Under the pieces are notes generated by a model, which saw only the letters and a program-made list of their open reading frames with translations, had not been told where the DNA came from and made no database searches. A stretch of DNA of 28,764 bases, from NCBI GenBank assembly GCA_910586365.1, contig CAJUGP010000010.1, positions 31,760-60,523 of the forward strand. The letters are read 5' to 3'. Position numbers and translations under genes: made by a program. Each line of letters starts with the position of its first letter. The stretch's first letter is position 1. Source of the DNA: an uncultured Christensenella sp. (GTDB lineage: Bacteria > Bacillota > Clostridia > Christensenellales > Borkfalkiaceae). Positions 23,283 to 28,764 of this stretch are shown here, in pieces.

Positions 23283-23311
23283 ATTTTACACGAAAAAAGC
23301 CTGTCCGTCAA
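23283..23311 (-). promoter_or_regulatory. Promoter of the 817-residue surface-protein gene
   Basis: On the minus strand TTGACG (23311-23306) and TAAAAT (23288-23283) are 17 bases apart. The predicted transcription start near 23276 is about 3 bases before the most upstream ATG and 33 before the third in-frame ATG. Confidence 0.75.
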
Positions 23312-23360
23312 GCGGTAATGGCGTTTTTAATCAATTTTTTATCTTTTTCACGCGATTTCC

Positions 23361-24071
23361 TTACACAGGCTTCACGGCGGAGGCAACGTCGAAGAATTTC
23401 CAGGGCATGCCATCCGCAGGCGGTTCGGCGATGAAGCGCAGTTTATCGCCCGAAACGGGATGCGCGAACGAAAGCGAATACGCCCAAAGCGCAAGCTTGC
23501 CTTTTTGCGCCTTCTCGCCGCCGTAACGCATATCGCCGTAAACGGGATGCCCCGTACCCGCCGTCTGCACGCGGATCTGATGACTTCTGCCCGTGTGCAG
23601 TTTGACCTCGGTAAGGGCAAGCCCCTTTTCGACGGCAAGCACGCGGTAATCGAGCGACGCTTCCTTCGCGCCGTCGGTGCCCTGCGGACAGAGATACACC
23701 ATATTGTTGACGGTGTTCTTTTTGAGCCAGCCCGAAAGCGTACCGCTCTCGGGAACGGGCGCGCCGACGAGCACGGCGAGATAGCGTTTGGAGAAGCCCC
23801 CTTCCCGCATCTGCGCCGACAGACGCGACGCCGCTTTACTCGTTTTGGCAAACACCATCACGCCGCCCGTCGGACGGTCGAGCCGGTGCACCAAGCCCAA
23901 ATAAACGTTTCCCTTTTTTTCGTACGTCGTGCGGATATATTCCTTCACCGCGTCGAACAGGTTGCAATCGCCGCTCTCGTCGGGGCAGGACGCAACGTTC
24001 TGCGGTTTGAGCACTACGATGAGGTGATTGTCCTCGAACAGTATTTCGGGCGTTTCCATTTCTTCATTCAT
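23361..24071 (-). CDS. RluA family pseudouridine synthase
   Basis: This 236-residue RNA pseudouridine synthase has the catalytic motif HRLDRPTGG (62-70; catalytic D65), the GRSHQIRVQ motif and the C-terminal PVSGDKLRF segment typical of the RluA/RluC/RluD branch. It has no S4 domain, so it resembles the short single-domain RluA type. The target uridines (23S rRNA or tRNA) cannot be assigned. The ATG lies within the end of the methyltransferase gene (8-base overlap), so the two RNA-modification genes are co-translated. No clear terminator follows in the 50 bases downstream. Confidence 0.94.
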   Translation of the reverse strand: MNEEMETPEILFEDNHLIVVLKPQNVASCPDESGDCNLFDAVKEYIRTTYEKKGNVYLGLVHRLDRPTGGVMVFAKTSKAASRLSAQMREGGFSKRYLAVLVGAPVPESGTLSGWLKKNTVNNMVYLCPQGTDGAKEASLDYRVLAVEKGLALTEVKLHTGRSHQIRVQTAGTGHPVYGDMRYGGEKAQKGKLALWAYSLSFAHPVSGDKLRFIAEPPADGMPWKFFDVASAVKPV

Positions 24072-24924
24072 TGACGTATAAACCTCCCGCGCCGCAGGGC
24101 AGCGGTATTCCCTCTTCGGTGGGCAGCCCCACCTCGTAAGCCTCGATCCTGCCGCCTTTTCCTTTCAGACAAAGCGAAAGAATGTTGGAAAGCACGCAGG
24201 GCTGCAACCCCGTCGTGTAACTGTTGATGAGCATAAACAACGGACGATCGGAAAGCAGCTGCGCGCACGACTGCACGAAAGGAAACAATCCCGTTTCGAT
24301 TTTCCACATTTCGCCCGAGGGACCTCTTCCGTAAGAAGGCGGATCCATGACGATTCCGTCGTATTTGTTTCCGCGGCGGATTTCGCGCTGCACGAACTTC
24401 ATGCAATCGTCCACGATATAACGGATTCCGCCGTTGATCCCCGAAAGGCGGGCGTTTTCTCCCGCGCGTTCCACCATGCCCTTCGCCGCGTCCACGTGCG
24501 TGACCTCCGCCCCCGCTTTGCACAAAGCGACGCTCGCGCCGCCCGTATAGGCAAATAAATTCAATACTTTGATCGGGCGGTTCGCTTTTCGGATGAGTGC
24601 GGAAACCGCGTCCCAATTCACCGCCTGTTCGGGAAAGAGTCCCGTATGCTTAAAGCCCATGGGCTTGACGGCAAAGCGCAGTTCCTTATAGCCGATCGTC
24701 CATTTTTCGGGCACGCTTTTTTTATAGTCCCACGCGCCGCCGCCCTTTTCGCTGCGGCGGTATACCGCCGACAAAGCGGGATAGGCAAACAGATCGCGCT
24801 GCGCGCTCCAAATCACCTGCGGATCGGGACGCAACAGCACCGTTTCGCCCCAGCGTTCCAACTTATACCCGTCGCCCGTAGCGATCACGGAATAATCCTT
24901 CCAATCCTCTGCCAAACGTATCAT
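24064..24924 (-). CDS. Class I SAM-dependent methyltransferase (RlmI/RlmL-like, probable rRNA methylase)
   Basis: This 286-residue protein carries a Rossmann methyltransferase domain. SAM-binding motif I is LNLFAYTGGAS (121-131), the acidic loop is THVDAAKGM (142-150), and the catalytic DPPSY (194-198) is typical of RlmI/RlmK rRNA cytosine/guanine methylases. The N-terminal part (about 1-100) lacks a PUA domain, which sets it apart from full-length RlmI. The family is annotated as class I SAM-dependent rRNA methyltransferase (PF10672-like). It starts 9 bases after the GH51 stop and overlaps the pseudouridine synthase, suggesting a shared role in ribosomal RNA modification. Confidence 0.88.
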   Translation of the reverse strand: MIRLAEDWKDYSVIATGDGYKLERWGETVLLRPDPQVIWSAQRDLFAYPALSAVYRRSEKGGGAWDYKKSVPEKWTIGYKELRFAVKPMGFKHTGLFPEQAVNWDAVSALIRKANRPIKVLNLFAYTGGASVALCKAGAEVTHVDAAKGMVERAGENARLSGINGGIRYIVDDCMKFVQREIRRGNKYDGIVMDPPSYGRGPSGEMWKIETGLFPFVQSCAQLLSDRPLFMLINSYTTGLQPCVLSNILSLCLKGKGGRIEAYEVGLPTEEGIPLPCGAGGLYVNE

Positions 24925-24933
24925 AACACCCTC

Positions 24934-26904
24934 TTACTTCTTGAACACGAGCACGCTGAACGACCGCGCAGGCAGCGTCAACGCGCGCGGCGCAAGGGGC
25001 GCGACGAAACAGGGCGCGATTTTATCGGGACGTTCGGGCGAGTTGTAATCGTCTTTTTCGCCTTCCATGCGGATGATCTGCGTCAGCGCGCCGAAGTCGA
25101 AATCCCCCGTCACCTCGCATTCCGTTTCCGTATCGCCCGCGTTGACGATCTTCACGTACGTAAACGCGTCGCGCACGGTGGCGGAAGCATAACAGCCTGC
25201 CGCATCGAGCTTTGTGCGCAGCGAAAAATCGCCCGTGTAATCGCTGTAAAGTTTTTGCACGTGATAATTGCAGGAAGGGAACGCCGTTTTGCCGTTGAAC
25301 CAAACAAGGTTGGGCGCCCACTGCGTGTAGCCGATTCTGCCGAACAGCGGCGCGTACGATTTCATCGCAACGACGTCGGCATGACGTTCCATCCCCGTCA
25401 TGAAAGCCGCTTCCGCAAGCGCGCCTTCCCACACGTTCGCCTGCGGCGCGCGCAGCGGCATGCCGTCCTGCTGGGCAACGTGCGCCGCGTATTCACCCGC
25501 GTATACTCTGCGCGTGCGCGGATAATCGCCGTACATTTCCGCATGCTCGTAAAGCCACTGCGGCGGAACGTAAAAATGTTCGTCGGCGGCGTAAATGAAA
25601 TCGGGGTCGCGCGCAAGCGCGGCGTCGATCCACTTCCAAGCGTCGTCGTACGTCGGCGTGCCGACCGTCGGACCGACCGTTCCGATAATTTTCAGATCGG
25701 GATACCGTTCGCAGATCACCTTTTCAAACAGCTCGAAGCGCTTGTAAAACGCGTTGCCCTCTTTGCCCTTTTCGGCGGGGACTTCCCACTGTTCGTTCCC
25801 GATCCCCAAATATTCGAGGCGGAACGGTTCGGGGTGTCCCATCTGCATGCGCACTTTGCCCCAAACGGTATCAGCGCCGCCGCGCGCGAATTCCACGACG
25901 TCGAGCGCTTCCTGAATATACAGCTCCATTTCCTGCGAATTGAGCGGCACGCATTCGCTCGACATATATTGACAGGCAATGCCCACGCTGACGACGGGAA
26001 GCGGCTTCGCTCCCAAATATTCGCACAGGCGGAAGTATTCGTAATAACCGATGCCGAGCGTTTGCCCGTAGTGGGAAAAAGGCGTGCGGTAATTGTTCTC
26101 TTTTTTGGCGTCGTGCACCGCCCAGCGGTTCCAATTATGCTTGCGGCGTTCCGCCTGCCCGATGGAATTTTTCCAAAGGTAACGGTTTTCAAGCCCGTTC
26201 CCCTCGACGACGCAACCGCCCGGAAAACGCAAAAAACCGGGTTTCATGCCTTTGAGCAGCTCGACGAGATCGCGGCGGAATACGCCGAGCACGGCGTTTT
26301 CGGGCATCATGGAAAAACAGTCGGCGTGCACCATGCCCGCCTTGTTCAGCGTAAAGCAGAAATCGGCGCCGTCCGCGTCGTATTTCGATTTGATGCGGAA
26401 GGCGTAGCGGTTCCAATTTCCGTCCGCTTTGAGTTTGATTTTTTTCTGCGCGAACACCGTTTCCCCTTTGCTCAGAGAAATTGTTACGCGGTCTTTGTAA
26501 TCGTAAGAACGGGCATAAAACGAAATCTTGTACCCCACGCCCTTTTTCAGATATATGCCGTCGTATGCCTTATTCTTCATGCCCGCGCCCGCCGTCTGCG
26601 TCTGCACGCGCATATAATGGGGATTCTCGTTGAACAGCGGGCGGTCGGTCTTGACTTTGAGCAGCGCGTCCGCGCCCGCAGGATAGACTTCCCAAGCGTA
26701 ACCGCCGTCGTCTTCCACCGTAAAACGGTCCTTTTCGCCGCGCGCGTCCTTTGCTTCAAAATTGCGGTTTTCCAGCATTTCGGCATAAAGACCGCCGTCG
26801 AGCGCGTAATTGAGGTCTTCGAGAAACAGACCGATGCCGCCCTCGTTTATTTTGATTTTTTCTTCCTGCGAAAGATGCACGGTCAGTTTTTGTTGTTCGG
26901 ACAT
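24934..26904 (-). CDS. GH51 alpha-L-arabinofuranosidase, intracellular
   Basis: This 656-residue glycoside hydrolase removes terminal arabinofuranose from arabinoxylan or arabinan oligosaccharides. The order is an N-terminal beta domain with carbohydrate-binding-module-like character (about 50-200), the TIM barrel with RFPGGCVVEG (226-235), the acid/base E371 in GIGNEQW, the nucleophile E471 in VYAGEYAAH, and the GH51 C-terminal beta domain ending ARSFSVLVFKK. There is no signal peptide, so the substrate must be imported. GGGGGGAC precedes the ATG. It lies 12 bases from the phosphate-transporter gene and 9 from the methyltransferase gene; no sugar transporter or other glycosidase is nearby. 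Confidence 0.93.
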   Translation of the reverse strand: MSEQQKLTVHLSQEEKIKINEGGIGLFLEDLNYALDGGLYAEMLENRNFEAKDARGEKDRFTVEDDGGYAWEVYPAGADALLKVKTDRPLFNENPHYMRVQTQTAGAGMKNKAYDGIYLKKGVGYKISFYARSYDYKDRVTISLSKGETVFAQKKIKLKADGNWNRYAFRIKSKYDADGADFCFTLNKAGMVHADCFSMMPENAVLGVFRRDLVELLKGMKPGFLRFPGGCVVEGNGLENRYLWKNSIGQAERRKHNWNRWAVHDAKKENNYRTPFSHYGQTLGIGYYEYFRLCEYLGAKPLPVVSVGIACQYMSSECVPLNSQEMELYIQEALDVVEFARGGADTVWGKVRMQMGHPEPFRLEYLGIGNEQWEVPAEKGKEGNAFYKRFELFEKVICERYPDLKIIGTVGPTVGTPTYDDAWKWIDAALARDPDFIYAADEHFYVPPQWLYEHAEMYGDYPRTRRVYAGEYAAHVAQQDGMPLRAPQANVWEGALAEAAFMTGMERHADVVAMKSYAPLFGRIGYTQWAPNLVWFNGKTAFPSCNYHVQKLYSDYTGDFSLRTKLDAAGCYASATVRDAFTYVKIVNAGDTETECEVTGDFDFGALTQIIRMEGEKDDYNSPERPDKIAPCFVAPLAPRALTLPARSFSVLVFKK

Positions 26905-26916
26905 AACGTCCCCCCT

Positions 26917-28596
26917 TTAATTTTCTTCGATCGAATGCGCGATATATGTAATATGGTCGGCGGCGCGTTCCAAGTTGCCGACAAGGTTGATAAACACGCT
27001 CGAATTGGCAGGCTGACATTTTCCGTCGTTCAGCCGCGCGATATGCGCCGCGATCAGCGCGCGGCGGTCTTTGTCGATCTCGTCTTCCAAAACGTCGACC
27101 TGCCCCAAGCTCTCGGCGTCTTTATAAAGGAACGTGGCGAGCGACACGACGTAGAGCTTTTTGATCTTATCGTACATGGCGCGCAGCATATCGAGAAAGT
27201 CGGCGGAGAACACAAGCTTGTCGTTGACGTAATGATTGGTGTATTTGGTCACGTTGTCGGCAAGCTCGCCGATACGCACGATATCGTTCAGAACGTAATG
27301 CAACGTGGAAATGGTCTTTTCCTCGCTCAGCGTCGGCGCGGACGCCGAAATTTTAACAAGATATTCGATCGCCGTTTTGTTGGCGTCGGCAAGATCGCCG
27401 TTATGTTCGCGCACCTTTTCCTGCACCGTAACGTCTTTGCGGAGAAACGCGTCGAAAGCGTCGTTCATCGTATCCATGGCGTAAGTAAGCACTTTGCCCG
27501 TTTCCTGATACAAAAGCCCCAGCGCAAGCGAAGGACTGCGCAAAAGACGCTCGTCCAAATTGGCAATGATGCTCTCTCTTTTCTCTTCCTCGACCGCTTT
27601 TTTCTCTCTCACGAGCAAGTTGGCAAGTTTGACGAAAACGTTGATAAAAGGCAAAAAGAGCGCGGTGCAGAATACGTTAAACAGCGTATGAAAAAACGTG
27701 ATTTGGAATTGCGTATCGTTCGGGAAAACGGGCGTGATCATGATATCGGCAAACCCGCGCCAGCTCAGCATGATGATCGCAAAGATCACCGCCCCGAAAA
27801 AGTTGAACATGAAGTGAATGAGCGCGGCGCGTTTGGCGTTGGCGTTCGCGCCGATCGACGAGAGCAAAGCCGTAACGCACGTGCCGATGTTCGAGCCGAT
27901 GATGATGAAGAACAGCGCGTTCCCGCCCATGCCGTCAAATAGTCCCGCCGCCGCCATTGTGATCACGATGGTATTCACCGCCGTTGACGATTGCACGAGC
28001 GCGGTGATCGCCACGCCGACGAGCAAAAAGATGATCGGAGTAAACGGCGTGTTTAGTCCGCTGAAAAAGTTATACAGCGCGTCATACATCGTTTTGTCGT
28101 TTTCAAAGTTCAAGGCGCCCGACATGACAGCAAGTCCTACGAAGAGCAAGCCGAAGCCCGCAAGCGCGTTGCCGAGCGTTTTTATTTTATCGCTTTTCGC
28201 AAAAATCGTCACAAACGCGCCGATTGTCGCAAACGCCAAAAAGAAAATGGTAAAGCTCAGATGCGCGCCGTTGCTGCTGCCGAGCGCGATGATCCAAGCG
28301 GCAAGCGTCGTTCCGATGTTCGCGCCCATGATCATCGCCGTCGCTTGAAAGAGCGACAAGATGCCCGCGTTCACAAGCCCCACGACCATAACGGTGGTAA
28401 ATCCCGAATTCTGCGCGATGACCGTTACCGCCGCACCCATGCCAACGCAGGAAAACCGATTCCGCGCCGTTCTGCCGAGCAATCCTTTGAGTTTGCTATG
28501 AGCAAGTCTCGTTAAATTATCGGATAGCATGCGCATGCCGATGAGCAACGCACCCATTCCGCCGAGAATCGTCATGATGATCCCGACAATTTCCAT
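26917..28596 (-). CDS. Na+/phosphate cotransporter family protein (NptA/PhoU-fusion type)
   Basis: This 559-residue protein has an N-terminal Na/Pi cotransporter domain made of two inverted repeats. The repeat motifs are AQNSGFTTVM (61-70) with GANIGTT (91-97), and VQSSTAVNTI (201-210) with GSNIGTC. A C-terminal cytoplasmic PhoU-like helical domain spans about 370-559. The first repeat reads QNS where QSS is usual. The ATG at 28596 follows GGGAG and lies about 42 bases after the predicted transcription start. The open frame reaches 28674, but that codon is upstream of the -10 box. It heads a four-gene run with GH51, the methyltransferase and the pseudouridine synthase. Confidence 0.92.
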   Translation of the reverse strand: MEIVGIIMTILGGMGALLIGMRMLSDNLTRLAHSKLKGLLGRTARNRFSCVGMGAAVTVIAQNSGFTTVMVVGLVNAGILSLFQATAMIMGANIGTTLAAWIIALGSSNGAHLSFTIFFLAFATIGAFVTIFAKSDKIKTLGNALAGFGLLFVGLAVMSGALNFENDKTMYDALYNFFSGLNTPFTPIIFLLVGVAITALVQSSTAVNTIVITMAAAGLFDGMGGNALFFIIIGSNIGTCVTALLSSIGANANAKRAALIHFMFNFFGAVIFAIIMLSWRGFADIMITPVFPNDTQFQITFFHTLFNVFCTALFLPFINVFVKLANLLVREKKAVEEEKRESIIANLDERLLRSPSLALGLLYQETGKVLTYAMDTMNDAFDAFLRKDVTVQEKVREHNGDLADANKTAIEYLVKISASAPTLSEEKTISTLHYVLNDIVRIGELADNVTKYTNHYVNDKLVFSADFLDMLRAMYDKIKKLYVVSLATFLYKDAESLGQVDVLEDEIDKDRRALIAAHIARLNDGKCQPANSSVFINLVGNLERAADHITYIAHSIEEN

Positions 28597-28644
28597 TCCT
28601 TTGTAAACTCCCTGTTCCGCCGCGCAATCAGCACAGACAAGTTT

Positions 28645-28674
28645 ATTATACCAAGGAACGGGGCACTTTGTCAC
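28645..28674 (-). promoter_or_regulatory. Promoter of the Na/Pi cotransporter operon
   Basis: On the minus strand GTGACA (28674-28669) and a consensus TATAAT (28650-28645) are 18 bases apart. A start near 28638 gives a leader of about 42 bases that contains GGGAG ahead of the ATG at 28596. Confidence 0.75.
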
Positions 28675-28730
28675 TTGTTTTGAGCAAATTTATAAAAATT
28701 TTCTTTGCGCGCCGCAGTTGCGCTAAAAAT

Positions 28731-28764
28731 AAAACAGCGAATGATAAATACCATTCGCTGTTTT
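28731..28764 (-). terminator. Terminator of a minus-strand gene beyond the right edge
   Basis: A 13-bp perfect stem, AAAACAGCGAATG (28731-28743) with CATTCGCTGTTTT (28752-28764), has an 8-base loop and a T-rich tail on the minus strand. It ends exactly at the window edge. The roughly 55 bases between it and the promoter at 28674 hold nothing I recognise. Confidence 0.85.

Noticed and set aside
24646..27942. Plus-strand open frame of 1098 codons
   Set aside because: It lies antisense to the GH51 gene and parts of its two neighbours, which have clear motifs. Long antisense frames are expected at this base composition, and its sequence is Arg/His-rich and low in family character.
28597..28674. 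Longer N-terminus for the Na/Pi cotransporter
   Set aside because: It would start upstream of the TATAAT promoter element and adds a non-homologous stretch; the ATG at 28596 is preceded by GGGAG.
1..28764. CRISPR array, prophage, transposase or defence system
   Set aside because: I found no regularly spaced repeats, integrase, transposase, phage or nuclease-defence genes. The tRNA-linked duplication is the only hint of past insertion.

Overview
This is a GC-rich, gene-dense piece of a Bacillota chromosome, most likely from an uncultured anaerobic Clostridia lineage (a Christensenellales-type gut bacterium would fit, but that placement is inference). The support is an Rnf complex in clostridial order (rnfCDGEAB), HprK, MutS2, a YlxY-type sporulation protein, a T-box riboswitch, and strong Shine-Dalgarno sites at many starts. 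Bases 1-28 are not biological. They match the end of the Illumina TruSeq read-1 adapter, so the left end is a contig edge with untrimmed adapter, probably from metagenome assembly.

Layout, left to right. (1) 29-5866, plus strand: the 3' end of a Gx-transporter gene, then rnfC-D-G-E-A-B, tightly overlapping. Rnf couples reduced ferredoxin oxidation to NAD+ reduction and ion pumping. A bidirectional hairpin terminator separates it from acpP. (2) 5916-6143, minus: acpP with its own promoter. (3) 6229-9344, minus: ylxY - M16 peptidase (mlpA/ymxG type) - hypoxanthine-DNA glycosylase family - AlkD-like glycosylase, in near-continuous overlap. (4) 9413-17452, minus: uvrC - HAD phosphatase - hprK - U32 peptidase/hydroxylase - mutS2, overlapping or a few bases apart, starting from a strong promoter that places uvrC at or near the transcript 5' end. 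(5) 17501-17836, minus: an ArsR-type regulator with a palindromic operator candidate. (6) 17940-19642, minus: a TrpB2-type tryptophan synthase beta chain under a T-box whose specifier reads TGG (Trp). (7) 19691-20035, plus: tRNA-Val(CAC), its terminator, and a decayed, split copy of the tRNA 3' half plus flank. (8) 20036-20773, minus: comF. (9) 20820-23311, minus: a large secreted, C-terminally anchored protein that I do not recognise. (10) 23361-28674, minus: Na/Pi cotransporter - GH51 arabinofuranosidase - rRNA-methyltransferase-like - RluA-type pseudouridine synthase. The window ends on a terminator hairpin for a minus-strand gene outside it.

Most of the content is housekeeping: energy conservation, DNA repair, RNA modification and carbon-catabolite signalling. 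I see no defence system, prophage, CRISPR array or intact transposon. The least explained items are the split tRNA-derived duplication near 19782-20020, an RnfG with what look like two tandem FMN-binding modules, the 817-residue surface protein, and the leaderless-looking uvrC promoter.
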